From contig VCAZ01000003.1 in NCBI GenBank assembly GCA_005784505.1, forward strand, positions 11,802,305 through 11,866,304: a DNA stretch of 64,000 nt, in the 5' to 3' direction. This stretch comes from Bagarius yarrelli (taxonomy: Eukaryota; Chordata; Actinopteri; Siluriformes; Sisoridae). Every line of letters begins with the position of its first letter. The first letter of the stretch is position 1. A program made the translations under genes and the position numbers. Shown here piece after piece: positions 50,600 through 62,097 of this stretch. The notes beneath the pieces were generated by a model. It was not told the origin of the DNA. It saw only the letters and a program-made list of their open reading frames with translations, and did no database searches.

Positions 50600-52130
50600 A
50601 TTACAGTCATTTTTATAGTATATAGTAACCTGATCACCCTTGTTCCTAAAGATAGGCACCATACACTCCTCCTCCATTCCTCAGGCATCTTCTCACTCAC
50701 TAGTAAAAAAATTTTACTGCTGCCTCTCCTAGACATTTCCACACCTCCATGGGTATCTCATCAGGTCCAACCACCTTCCTATTTTCATCCTCTTCAAAGC
50801 CATCCTAACTTTTTCTAAGGTTTGCACTAATCTTTTGCACTTCCTGCTCCACAGTGTTTACCTCTTCTACCCTTTTCTCCCTCCCATTCTCTCCTCTCCT
50901 CACTTGTAACTTTCCATCTCGATCCTTAATAACCCTACCCTGCTGCACATCCTTACCATTTCTATCCCTCTGCCTTGCTAACCTGTACAAGTCCTTCTCT
51001 CCTTCACTTGTGTCTAACCTAGTGTACAGCTCATCATATACACTTCCCTCTTCACACTGTGTCGCAAATCCTTGTATTCCTGTCTACTTACCTCAGACTT
51101 TTCCATGTCCCACTTCTTCTTGGCTAACCTCTCCCTCTTTCTACTATCCTGAACTTTGTCATTCCACCACCAAGTCCCCTTATCTTTTTCCTCCTTCCAT
51201 ATGGCACACCTAGCACCTTTCTTCCTGTCTCCCTGATCACTTCTACTGTAATTTGCCATTCATCTAAAAACACTAGCTGACTGCCCAGTGCCTGTTTCAA
51301 CTCATGTCTAAATTCTTCACAGTACTCTTGCTTTTTCTTTTCTACCTTTGATCTTTTCTTCTTCCAGACCAACATCTTCATTCTACACACCACCATTCTA
51401 TGCTGTCTGTCTACACTCTCTCCCACCACAACTTTACAGTCACTAATCTCTTTCAGATCGCCTCATCTACATAAGATGTAATCTACCTGTGTGCTCCTTC
51501 CTCCGCTCTTATAGGTCACTAAATGCTCCTCTCTCTTCTGGAAAAAGGTATTTACCACAGCCATCTCCATCCTCTTAGCAAAGTCTACTATCATCTGTCC
51601 TTCACTGTTCCTTTCCCTGACTCCATACCTGCCCAACTCTGTTCCCCTCACCAACATGTCTATTAAAGTCTGCGCCTATCACTACTCTGTCTCATTTGGG
51701 AATACTTACAATTACATCATCTAACTCACGGCAGAACCTCTCTTTCTCTTCTAACTCACAACCTACTTGTGGGGTGTAACCACTTACAACATTCTCCATC
51801 AGCCCTTCAATTTCTAACTTCAGACTCATCACCCTGTCTGACACTCTTTTCATCACCACCTGTTCTCCTGTACCTTTCCCTGTCATTGTCCCAACATTCA
51901 GCGTCCCTATTTTCAGTCCTACACTCCTGCCTTTCCACTTGCAGTCGTTGTTAACCCGGGCCTTGACCGATCCGGTATGAAATTTTGACAGATGATTCGC
52001 ATATTTAGATTTGGCAAATTTATACATCGGATGCCCTTCCTGACACAACCCTCTCTATTTATCCAGGCTTGGGACTGGTACCGAAGTTACTGGCTTGTGA
52101 CCCCTGTGGCTAGATTGTCTAGTTTTAAGG
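50600..52130 (-). mobile_element. RTE-like LINE, 5' part only (3'-truncated)
   Basis: On the minus strand the 5' end at about 52127 is the same AATCTAGCCACAGGGGTCAC as in the other copy. It continues through a start-like frame MCQEGHPMYKFAKSKYANHL, endonuclease GLKIGTLNVGTMTGKG, VSGYTPQVGCELEEKERFCR, VDFAKRMEMAVVNTFFQKRE and GGRSTQVDYILCR. The connector is ETGRKVLGVPYGRRK, WWWNDKVQDSRKRERLAKKK and RLARQRDRNGKDVQQGRVIK. The first RT block (KRMK...GPDEIP-like) is lost near 50640. Frameshifts occur throughout. Confidence 0.88.
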
Positions 52131-52816
52131 TCCAATAATGTTTATTAGTGACTAGATATTTTATTTTTACTAGTTTTAAGAATTCTTTCTAAGTCAGTTT
52201 TGTTTACCCCATTGACAGATGTTTTGCTTGTTTTTAGTAAATTTTAACTAAATGTCTAAAGAGTTTCTAGCTTGTTTTAAGGAGGACATTTTTGCAGTGT
52301 ATCCTAAAATCTAGAGCCATATTAACTTTCATAATAAAAGTAACCTTCAAAAACATTTTGGTCCTTTTTTTTAAGTAAAAACATAATTATAAGAATTAGA
52401 ATTAGTGGGACTATTGTTGCTATGTTATATTCATGTGTTTAATGTGGTTATAACAACTTCTGTTTTTGTAAGTTGTTAATATTGTCTGTTTGTCATTTTC
52501 TCACATGCAAAGAATAGTAGGAAAAAAATAAATTGTTACTGTGAATCAAGTACACAATTGTTGCGCTTGTTATTTTTGCCTATTATACCACCTTTTGATG
52601 ACACACTGCTGTTTTGGCAGCACAGATATATTAGGTCATCCCATGTCAAAGTTCTGTTATGTCCTAGAGATTGCTGTTTACTTTATTATTTCTCCACTTT
52701 CTTTTCCCTGCTGCACCTCTATACCATTTATCCTTGGTTCAGTTGTTTAAGAAAACTGAGTTTGTTAAAGGTGTTTGTTTTTAAATTACTAATTTACTAG
52801 GCTACTAGGGAATCTG
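52131..52816. other. Intergenic sequence without recognised feature
   Basis: AT-rich, no clear repeat. Confidence 0.45.
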
Positions 52817-53110
52817 TGTTATGTTTCTGCCCTTCCACCACAAGAGGGCACCATCACAGGAATACTAGCAGCCTTCAGTACTTCCAGTATCACTTTCTGT
52901 TTGGCAAGCTACATCAGCTAGCTTGCTTGGTTTTTGGTTTTGAATCTCTGTCTAGTGTTTTGCATTTTTTTGCCGGGTTTGTTTTTGATTACTGTGTACC
53001 GACTTCTGCATGTTTACTAACTCCCTAATGGCCCTTTTGAGTTTAATAAAACTGTTTTCTGCAAAATTGTTCCCTGCTTAACCCCTGCTTCAGAATCTGT
53101 TAGTCTATAG
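52817..53110 (+). mobile_element. Gypsy LTR (family 2), diverged
   Basis: Begins TGTTATGTTTCTGCCCTTCC with CACAAGAGGGCACCATCAC, then TTTTGGTTTTGAATCTCTGTC. The 3' end is GTTTAATAAAACTGTTTTCT then GCAAAATTGTTC. It aligns with 9892 and 41008. Confidence 0.75.
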
Positions 53111-53744
53111 TGCAAATATATACAATGGTGGCAAATTAGTATAATCTATATAGTTTGAGGTAAACCTTTGCTATAAAGACTTATGCATTAAATTGCATCC
53201 CTCCATCCTTCACTACATTGCTATACTTTCATTCTACATTTTGCTCTGTAGATTTGCTTTACACATAATAAAAATATACCTGAATAGTGTCCTTTTTTGT
53301 GAGAGACAGAGGATGTCTTGATTGAGAGTGGTTTGTTGATGTTGGACAATGCTGAAATCACCAATCTAACATGAAATCAGCAAGGTCATGAACTGTGTAA
53401 TTGCCTGTCAGGTTAAATGTAACTGTCTCTTTTATATGATAAGGAAGCTAAAGTAAGTTATATAACTGGAATTACAGAATCCTACTTCAAGTTGCCGGTT
53501 TCCTTTTTTAATTCTTTTCACTATAAATGATAAACACAGTCTTTCTTGCTTTTAAATTATGTTGTGTGTAGTAAGTGTGTTTCCTGTAATTTACTCAATT
53601 AAGTGTATTTGTATGCTATGATACAGAAAATCTCTCTTTTTAGGTAGGAGAGAATGTTTGAAGACAGAGCCATTGGTGGTTGAATACTTATGTTTCTGCT
53701 GCTGTGTCATTATATACAAAATACTATATACAACATACTATAGC
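53111..53744. other. Intergenic sequence without recognised feature
   Basis: No coding or repeat signal recognised. Confidence 0.45.
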
Positions 53745-53995
53745 AAGAACATGAACTCACCACAGTGGTAACAGGGAACAACAAACCACCAAGACAAGAC
53801 AGCAGAAGCACATGACAGAAACCAGAACGTAAACAAAACCAAAACTTGACAGAAGCTAGCTTAGCTGGCTAACCTAGCCGCTAAGCTAACAAAACAAGAC
53901 AAGACAAGAAACAACATGTAACAAGAAAAAGAATACAAGAAACATGAAACAAGAAAACCAAAAGACAAGAACATAAAAAACCTTACAGAGAGTTT
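53745..53995 (-). mobile_element. Solo LTR-like repeat (family 1), partial
   Basis: Minus strand TAAGGTTTTTTATGTTCTTG through GGCTAGGTTAGCCAGCTAAG and CTTCTGTCAAGTTTTGG to CCCTGTTACCACTGTGG. Same order as in 3455-3832. Confidence 0.65.
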
Positions 53996-54319
53996 AAAAT
54001 ATTTAATTAAAAAAGTTAGGAGTATTTATTGGACTCAGCTTTGTAAGCAAAGAGAGCATATGATTGACATGTATTACAACTAATAAACAGTTTCTACAAA
54101 AACAGGGTCTGTATTCACAAAACATTTTACTTTACCACTAAAGTTAATCATGAAAAGTTTTGAGATGAGAAAAACATAAAGCTGTTGAGAACTTTTAGTA
54201 AGGAATAAAGAGATAAGGATAAGAGTAAGGAGTTGAACCCTTTGCTATGGTTAACACAACAGACAAGACCATAGTAAGCAGATGAGTTCTTTGTACAATA
54301 TAACTTTACTGCAGCATGG

Positions 54320-54615
54320 AACAACATGCTGGTTTATCTGATCAAAAGAAAACTGACCCCCAACTGAGCCTGGTTACTCCAAGGTTTTCTTTTTCTCCCT
54401 TTTTTTTTACAGATGGAGTTTTCGTTCCTTGCTGTCGTCTCTGGTTTTCTTAGTTGGGAACTAATTTACAGATATTACTAGTTTAAATAACCGAGTGTTT
54501 CAGGAAAGGTTTACTATTGTACTTGTATGAACACACTGTCCTCTCATTCGATTCTTTAAATCTGCTTTGACACAGTCTGTATTGTTAAAAGCGCTATATA
54601 TAAATAAACATGATG
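54320..54615 (+). mobile_element. L2-clade LINE, copy D (3' UTR only)
   Basis: CTGGTTTATCTGATCAAAAG, AACTGACCCCCAACTGAGCC, then TTTCCTTGCTGTCGTCT-like sequence and the tail TGTATTGTTAAAAGCGCTAT with ATAAATAAACATGATG. This is the 3' UTR layout seen in copies B and C. Confidence 0.82.
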
Positions 54616-55691
54616 TATGATGTCAATATGCTTACTATGTACACAGTAATTGGCTGATAGTAAAGAAGTCTTTGTCAGAGATTCCTTCATAAAAGTATTG
54701 TAGAGCGCAATATTTTGTTGCCATATTCAAATAAAGATTTAAAAATAAAAATGGTAATTGCCACATTCAAAAAAGGTTTCAAAATGCAGACTAAGTGTCA
54801 GTAATTAAACAAGTATATGTTTAGCTAATTGTCAGTCTCATAATAGTGTGCTTGTCATAAACATTTAATGAAGATGTATATAAACTCTTTTTAAGCCTTT
54901 TTAATTAACAGAGTAGAATAATCATGGCTGATTTGTTGATAAAGTGACTGCATCCGTGAAGTTTTACAATAGTTGGAGTACCCTTGCAATTAGTGCATTA
55001 CATATTTAGTAGGTCATTGTTACCAAAAGCTTCTACAATGGTTATATTCCGAGGTACATTGAGGGCAACAACAGCAATTTTAGGATATTTTAACCACACA
55101 AGAAACACCTGAACACAACAGAGACATACATTAGGAAACATCCGATCACAAGACGGGGTACATCACAAAATTAAAATTAACTAGACACAAACAAAGCACA
55201 TGGGCTAGAGAACAATAATAACATAAGTCTCATGGTGGCCTCTGGTGGCCTAGCAGACTAACATTACACAATTATAGAAAATTTTGTTGTCAGATTGTGA
55301 ACAGCAAATGTAATCCATTACCTAACTGTACTGGTTTACGAAGCTAAATTTCTAAACTACAAGACATTGTAGTTTGTAAACTACAAGATCTTGATACTGA
55401 TCAGGTATAGCATTGAATGCCAGTTCATGCACCGTGTACAACTCAGACTTTTTAGGATGCTTGCGTTAATTATAGAAACACTTTTCACAGTGTACTAGGA
55501 ACCTCATGTGAGATAGATACTGCATATGGCACACATCTGTTGCTCACTTCTTGTGTGCTGTGTTTTAAAAAATATTTGCTGCTGATGCTTTGACACCTAC
55601 TCTATGACACCCAGTTGAACTGTTTCCATGACAACAGCCAAAGCAGGATTACAGCAGCTGTGTATATTGTGAAGCTTGCTGCGGTGTTACA
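54616..55691. other. Intergenic sequence, mostly unassigned
   Basis: A GGTGGCCTCTGGTGGCC block near 55233 read on the minus strand could begin a solo LTR running to about 55050, but no partner was found. Confidence 0.35.
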
Positions 55692-55967
55692 GCGATGGGT
55701 AAAGGGCGTAGCCATCTTAGTAACAAATTACATTTACTTGAGTAATTTTTGGGGTATATTTTAAATTATGTGTACTTTTACTGTTACTCAAGTGCATTTG
55801 GCGAACACTTGGCGGCGTTCCACTGTTACTGTCAAACGCTAAAAAAAATGAGTTTTTTAAATAATTAGTTTATATGAATTGTTTGCAAGTCTTGAGAGAT
55901 TTTAGAGAGGCTGCTTCACAAGAGAATGCTACAAATTTCCCCCTTTGGTTTAGGTTGCATTTAATAA

Positions 55968-56224
55968 TAATAATAATATTCAATTCATTGTGCAAGGTAC
56001 ATGTACAGAGCCAATGAAATGCATTTTTTGCATATCCCATCTTAGTAAGTTGGGGTCAGAGCGCAGGGTCAGCTATGATACAGCGCCCCTGGAGCAGGAA
56101 GGGTTAAGGGTCTTGCTCAAGGACCCAACAATGGTTGACTTGCTGGAGGTGGGGCTTGAACCCAGGTGTTTCTTGTCTTCAGATCAACAACTCACCACCT
56201 TAACCATTTGAGCCACCCTGCCCC
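55968..56224 (-). mobile_element. SINE (family B)
   Basis: Minus strand head GGGGCAGGGTGGCTCAAATG (A box) and GGGTTCAAGCCCCACC (B box), ending in a TTATTATTA tail. It is close to the copy at 13203, down to the adjoining AATAATAATA. Confidence 0.87.
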
Positions 56225-56612
56225 ATTTAGCGGAAGATGAAGCAGAGGAAAATGTTTGTGTTTATTGGGGGCAGATCACCAGTGTCCTTCAGTTCAGTCT
56301 ATGTTTATACTTCAAGATGTCAAAAAGAATAGTTTCATAATGGGATAAATGCTGTGTGACCAAAACGAACAGACATCACAGAGTACAAGAATTCCAGCTC
56401 CAACCTGAAAAAACACGTAGCGGTAATTATCAAAATGACGCCTATTTTAACCCTATTAATAATCATTTGACATTTATGGCCCCTTTAACCTTATTGTAAA
56501 ACCACATTTCACACACTGTCCGAATATTTTTCCTCATATGCGCTCACATGAAAGAAATTACAAATATCTTGTGAACCTCCAAACAAACACATTCATGAAT
56601 AAATGTTTATGT

Positions 56613-56757
56613 TTACATTAACATTTACAGCATTTGGCAGATGGCCTTATCCAGAGCGACTTAAATTTATTTCATTTTATACAACTGAGCAATTGAGGGT
56701 TATGGGCCTTGCTCAGGGGCCCAGCAGTGATGGCTTGGTGGAGCTGGTGGAGGTGGT
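56613..56757 (-). mobile_element. SINE (family A), reverse
   Basis: Plus strand reads CATTTACAGCATTTGGCAGA then TGGCCTTATCCAGAGCGACTT, the reverse of the family A tail, followed by CAACTGAGCAATTGAGGGTT. The head is eroded. Confidence 0.8.
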
Positions 56758-57423
56758 GTTCATTTTAAACATCTCAATTTGCAAACATCTGCAAATTTTC
56801 ATATCCAATTAGCACAAAACTAAATGGACAGCAAACTTGGACGTCCTGCATTTATACAACAATCTGGATACCCCACTAAAGTTTTATTTAACCTGACTAA
56901 AGTATAGAACATTTATACAAAATCAACAAGAGATTATATTTCCTATCTAAAATAATGCATAATGCATGTACATAAAAATAAATGTGAAAATGACGTATGT
57001 TTTTAAAGGAACTGCTAATAAATGGTGGAAAATAAAGACTTTATGTGTTAGAAAAACATCTGAGTGTGTTTGAGATTTGATTGTAAATGATAGGTGATTT
57101 GATGTTAATGTCCATCACAGGACTGAGATTGACTTTACTTTACTTTAACCTGTCTAATATAATCAGAACAGAGAGACATTGAAGGAGAGGAATGTAAAAA
57201 CTCGGCAAGTAGTAGTAGAAATTTGGGGTTTTTGCTTTGTGTCAATCAGATCAGAAGTAACTATTAACTAACTACTTAAGCTGTTTTTTCATCTGATATT
57301 TTTTTTACACTTACTTGAGTAACTATTAGTATTGCTACTTTTACTCCTACTTGAGTACTTATATTTTTACTTAAGTACAGATTTTGGATACTCTTCCCAC
57401 CTCTGGTAACATCGATTAATTGG

Positions 57424-57815
57424 TAACATTGTGGGCGTAAAAATTCTAATTCAACTGTACAGGCATGTTTGGCTAGTCTGTGCTAGGCTGCAAGAATTTA
57501 CTCTGATAGAAAAAAATCTGATAGGTTAAAGAAACAGTTTAAGTTACACAAGCAGCAGAACTAATGAAGGCGTTGGCAGATTATATAAACATGACAGCAC
57601 AAACTTAAATCTGATTGGACAAATCTAACATCTACATACACATTCATGGAAGCAGTGCAACCAAGAGAAATGCTAGGAAAGAAAGTAAACTGTTAGGAAT
57701 AAATAAATACAATTTAATGGAACAAATATTAGAATTTAGCTTGTAACTGTAGGTCAGTTCGTGATAGTGTTTGGACCAGCAGAAAAACCTTGCTGGCCCT
57801 GACTGCACGCCACTA
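57424..57815. repeat. Dispersed repeat, copy 2 (partner 42105-42575)
   Basis: Same ordered blocks (ATTGTGGGCGTAAAAATTCT ... CCTTGCTGGCCCTGACTGCA) in the same orientation, with several indels. Confidence 0.75.
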
Positions 57816-58407
57816 ATCAAAAGCGTTTCTCGTATGCTGTAAAAAAAGAAGATAAATGTGTTTAGGGATGTGGTAGTAAAAAGTAAAATGACTGGAATCT
57901 GTTTATTTATTTTGTGGTAACTGGTAAATCTGATTGATATAAAAGACCAAAAAAAACTACTCTCCAGCAACTTACCAGCCTCCTTTTTCACAGACCCCAA
58001 AAAATAACTTAGCTTGACACAGTTGGAAGGAGCTGAAAAGCACAAATTGCTGTGTCCTTTATGAATAAATTAACGTTTGCTACCAAATCTCTGTGTTTAA
58101 GAGAAGCAGTTATCGTAATTATATCATAACATGTATAAGTAAAAGATATTTAGGTTAGACAATGTTCAGTTTTTTACTAGGGTCTTTAAGTATGTGTTTC
58201 CTGTGTCTGCATGGGTGTTGGGGGGCCCAGGATAGAGGAGTCCTTTGTCTTCATGATACGAAACATCTGGTATCGACCTTCTTTCCAAGAAAAGCAGGAA
58301 CCTACATCATGTTACATAGCTGGCTTAGCTCTGTCTAAAAGCAAGCTAATCTTGTTTTAATATTACTCTGGAAAAGAAAGTGACTTGTTTGCAGGTAAAC
58401 AACAAAA
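57816..58407. other. Intergenic sequence without recognised feature
   Basis: No coding or repeat signal recognised. A low-similarity gypsy-like fragment could lie near 58330-58400 but is too short to call. Confidence 0.4.
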
Positions 58408-58517
58408 ATTAACATTTAACATTTATTTAAATTTAAAATTTTTTTTAAACATTTACTCGAAAAAATTAAACATTTAACATTTATTTAAATTTAAAATTTT
58501 TTTTAAACATTTACTCG
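58408..58517. repeat. 58-bp tandem duplication
   Basis: CATTTAACATTTATTTAAAT and TTAAACATTTACTCG occur twice at an offset of 58 bases just outside the Tc1-like element. Confidence 0.88.
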
Positions 58518-58529
58518 TTAAACAAAAGA

Positions 58530-60045
58530 TTTCAACAAAAATGTATAGTCTATAGTCTAGGACACCCTCTAAAAAGGAGAACTGAGGAAAAAGTTAGGAA
58601 CCCTAAAGTTCCTTAGGACCCTACCCTACTCCTTAATAGCTAGTGTTACCCCCATTGGCTGAAGAATTCTTTAATAAGCTATAAAATGCTTTTTTTTAGC
58701 CATATAGAAGAATTTTTCTTTCAATATTTTGAGAAATATAAAATGTTGGTTTTTTCCTTCCTTTATATTGAGAAATTTTTGAGAAATAGGACTGATGGAA
58801 GAAATGGGGGAGATAGAGAGAGAGGTGGGACCGGCGCACAACAACTTGCACATGTGGGTGCCGGCGCCTAAGATGTTTGAGGGATTTCTTGCATGTACAG
58901 CCCGTATCAAGTCGCCCCACAGCATCTCAATGGAATTCAGTTCAGGGCTTTGACTCGGCCGTTCCAGAACTCTCCACTTTAGTTTTCAGCCAGTCCTTGG
59001 TGGGTTTACTGGTATGTTTTGGGTCAGTGTCATGTTGCATGGTCCAGTTCCGCTTCAGCTTTTTTACAGATAGTCTCAACTGTTTCTCAAGCACCCTCTG
59101 ATACACAGTAGAATTCAGGGTGAATTCTATAATGGTGAGCTAAGTCCTGCTGCAGCAAGGCATCCCGTAACCAGGACACTTCCACCTCCCTGTTTCACAG
59201 TTGATTTGGTTTATGCCAAACATATCCTCTGTTGCAGTGTCCAAGTAATTAAATTTTAGACTCATATGTCCAAAGAACATTATTCCAGAAGTCCTGGTCT
59301 TTGTCTATGTTCTCTTTGGCAAACTTTAGTCTGGCCTGCATGTTTTTCTTAGAGAGCTAATGTTTCCTCCTGCACACTTGCCATGAAAGTTGAACTTGTG
59401 TAGTGTCTTTCTAATTGTAAAATCATACACTTTTACATCAACAGTAGCAGGAGCCTACTGTAGGTCCCAAGATGGCATGTTTTTGGTGGCTTCTTTCAGC
59501 ATCTTGTGGTCTGCTGGTGGGGTAAACTTACTTGGATGGCCAGACCTAGGTTTGTTATCAGTAGTTTTGAATGTCCTCCACTTGTAGACTATTTTGCAGA
59601 CAGCGAAATGGCTGATTTCAAAATCTTTTTAAATCCCTTTCCACGAGCTGCTACTTTCTTCTTTATAAAGGCCTTAGACAGCTCTTCCATTGTGTTTACT
59701 GTTACTTTAACAGTCAAGAGCACGTCAAACTAAAAAAATAACTAAATAGGGCCAGCCTCATTTAAAAAGCTGAGTCATAATGTTTTAATCATGTGTACCT
59801 GATGTGATACACCTGTGTGTGATTTTAGCCATTTTAAGTGGGGATAAATGTTGGGATGTCTAATTTATTACTTAGCAAAAATTGTTCTTTTTTAAAGTAG
59901 ATTTTAGTCGTTTCTCTAGTTTTAATTTAGTGATATTACTTAAATTTGTCAGTATTGCTTTAAATGAATATTAAATATGAATATGTCCAAATATGTTAAA
60001 ACAGACAGGCTATCATGGGGTGTTCAAATTTTTTCACATGAGTGT
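58530..60045 (-). mobile_element. Tc1-like element, decayed (same family as 20985-23330)
   Basis: On the minus strand, from about 59740, it encodes VCKIVYKWRTFKTTDNKPRS, GHPSKFTPPADHKMLKEATK and, after a poor middle, SQSPELNSIEMLWGDLIRAV at 58925 (Glu region). Ends with TCTAGGACACCCTC (left) and GGGGTGTTCAAATTTTTTCA (right) are imperfect inverted repeats. An unrelated AT-rich and GC-rich segment (about 58680-58870) interrupts the C-terminal side. Confidence 0.78.
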
Positions 60046-60239
60046 ATATATGAAGTATATATTCAGTGAGCTTTAATTGTGCAGGTAAAAGCGGTTTGCT
60101 GATGAGAAAGGTCAGCTGATAAAAGGATGGCTAGACTCTTTGAGCTGACAAAACGGCTACAGTAACCTAGTAGACTAATTAATAAGTATTTTACAGTTGT
60201 GCTGAACACTCAGGGTGTGCTTCATGAAAGTCCCGAGTG

Positions 60240-60700
60240 AGGGTGAGGTCTAAAATGCCTTGAACAACGACCTTTCCTCTGGTCCGTAACCCTCCCAGCC
60301 TAGCAGATATTCCAATTGGCCTCTCCTTCTTCTTAAATCAAGAATTTTTTGGACATGATAAGTGGGGGCTCCTTCAATTTCAATAGGCACAGGTGGTTTT
60401 TGAGGTAGGGGTAATGATACATGGAAGGAGAGGGATATGTAGTAAGATGGGGGGAGATCAAATCTGTTGATTTGCCAAATTATTTTGAAAGGGCCCACGT
60501 ATTTGGGGCCAAGTTTTTTGCTTGGAAGGCGCAGCTAAAGATTGCGGGTGAAGAGCCATACAAGTTTCCCTGGTACATAAGCTGAGTGAGGTCGTCTATG
60601 ACGGCTTGATTTGGTTGCTCCCGTATAGCCCTCTGTAAATGCACATGGGCACTCTCCCACACCTGAGAACTACGTCTTATCCAGTCCATCGGCTCTGAGC
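60240..60700 (-). pseudogene. Ty3/gypsy integrase C-terminus and chromodomain
   Basis: On the minus strand 60689-60480 reads SSQVWESAHVHLQRAIREQP. The next frame gives KYVGPFKIIWQINRFDLPPS, HVSLPLPQKPPVPIEIEGAP and the chromodomain HVQKILDLRRRRGQLEYLLG with WEGYGPEERS. It is cut at 60240. It belongs with the LTR-gag piece to its right, which lies upstream on the minus strand. Confidence 0.88.
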
Positions 60701-60829
60701 CAGTAGGGCGTGGAACTTAAAGGTCGCCCTTTAGCAGCTGGCTTGAAAGAGCATTTCTTACTGTCTGACTTGAAGACAGTTGGTTGATTAGCGAAATAGA
60801 TCTGACACTGGAGAGAGAGCCGCAAAAAT

Positions 60830-61185
60830 TGTCAGGGAGAGCTAAATGAATAGTTGTGGCTCTGGTGCTTACGGGGGACTGCAGCTGTCAGGTGAGCTGC
60901 ATGTAGTGTTGTTAGTTGAGCCTGGACAGATTGAAGTGCTTGAGCTTGGTATTTCACTGTAGCTTGAAGGCAGCGATATATTCTAACAAACCACAAGGAT
61001 CCATATTGCAGGTAATGGCTTTATTGAAGATAGCACAGAAATAGGAACAAGACTAAAAATGTAAACAGAATATTTCGCAGGGTGGTGGTGGCTAGCGCTA
61101 GCTTATAAAGCTCGTCTTGGAAGTGACACCAGAAATGATTGACTAGAATATCGCTGAGAGCGCCCTCCTGTGGTCATTAGCCTAA
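60830..61185 (-). mobile_element. Gypsy 5' LTR and gag start of the same deleted element
   Basis: The minus-strand LTR runs from about 61185 (GACCACAGGAGGGCGCTCTC) to about 61004 (TTCAATAAAGCC ... CAATA). It is followed directly by TGGATCCTTG, where the gag frame begins (MDPCGLLEYIAAFKLQ, then QALQSVQAQLTTLHAAHLTA after a stop). From about 60830 the sequence passes to integrase, so most of gag, protease, RT and RNase H are deleted. Confidence 0.82.
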
Positions 61186-61607
61186 AGCATTATACTTTCT
61201 TCGAAAACAGCTATTGACTTATGAATTGTGGCTCCCTAGGGGGAGTTCATTCTACCACCTGAGTTTAGAAGAGATAAGAGCCCTGCATTAAATTAGCTAC
61301 AACAGTTCTGAAATATGTACCACTCTGCAGACACTCTCACACTTACATATTTTCCCTAAACCTATGCGATCGCTTACTCAAGCTTTTAAGTTTGTTATCT
61401 GCATTTGTATGATTTTATGCACTTCACTCCTATAATGTGCTGTTTGGATATTAAGAGGGGTTAAAAGAATTTAAAAAGACCACAAACAAACTGAAAAGAA
61501 AATCAATCTAGTCACAGAAATGTTTTATAACATGGATAATTGGTGTATAGACCTGTGTATTCAAGTTCCCCTTTGCCACTTCCTCCAACACCTCAATCCA
61601 AGCACTA
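61186..61607. other. Intergenic sequence without recognised feature
   Basis: No signal until the L2 5' truncation point at about 61608. Confidence 0.45.
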
Positions 61608-61649
61608 CAGAGCGCCCGTAAACTAGAACGTAAATGGCGCCAAACTAGA

Positions 61650-62066
61650 TTGTTGGTTTTCCAGGCAGCATGGAAAGAGGGAATTCTAGCTTATAAAAAA
61701 GCTCTTAGTGTAACTAGATCAACGTATCTTTCTAACCTTATTGAAAATAATAAAAATAATCCTAGATTTCTATTTGACACCGTCGCAAAATTAACTAGGA
61801 ATAAGACGACCTCAGAAACCTGCACCATAACTGCGTGCAGCAGTGAGGATTTCATGAACTTTTTTGATAATAAAATTGCAAACATTAGGCAGAAAATTCA
61901 CGCTCTAAAACCAGACCTTTCAAATGATTCTGATGAACAATTAACCGCATCAGATCAGAACTTAGAAAATTTCACTCCTCTGGAAGAGAAAAACCTAATC
62001 GCACTTATCTTTTCCAAAAAAACATCAACTTGTGTGTTAGATCCTATATCAACACACTTTTCTTAA
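61650..62066 (+). pseudogene. L2 ORF2 connector (copy E)
   Basis: Reads FQAAWKEGILAYKKALSVTR, YLSNLIENNKNNPRFLFDTV and FFDNKIANIRQKIHALKPDL to LDPISTHFS. The frame ends by the one-base insertion in TTTTCTTAAG. Confidence 0.88.
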
Positions 62067-62097
62067 GCAAATTGTACCGGCAGTATCAGAACCCCTG

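Larger units (their letters stand above)
55692..57405 (+). mobile_element. hAT-like element remnant hosting two SINEs
   Basis: The left end AGCGATGGGTAAAGG and right end CTCTTCCCACCTCTG are imperfect inverted ends. Both are followed inwards by the ACTTACTTGAGTA-type subterminal repeats typical of a teleost hAT. A BED-finger trace EYKNSSSNLKKHVA lies at about 56371. Most of the transposase is missing. SINEs sit at 55968-56224 and 56613-56757. Confidence 0.6.

Noticed and set aside
50854..51213. 119-codon plus-strand Ser-rich frame
   Set aside because: Antisense of the RTE connector region.
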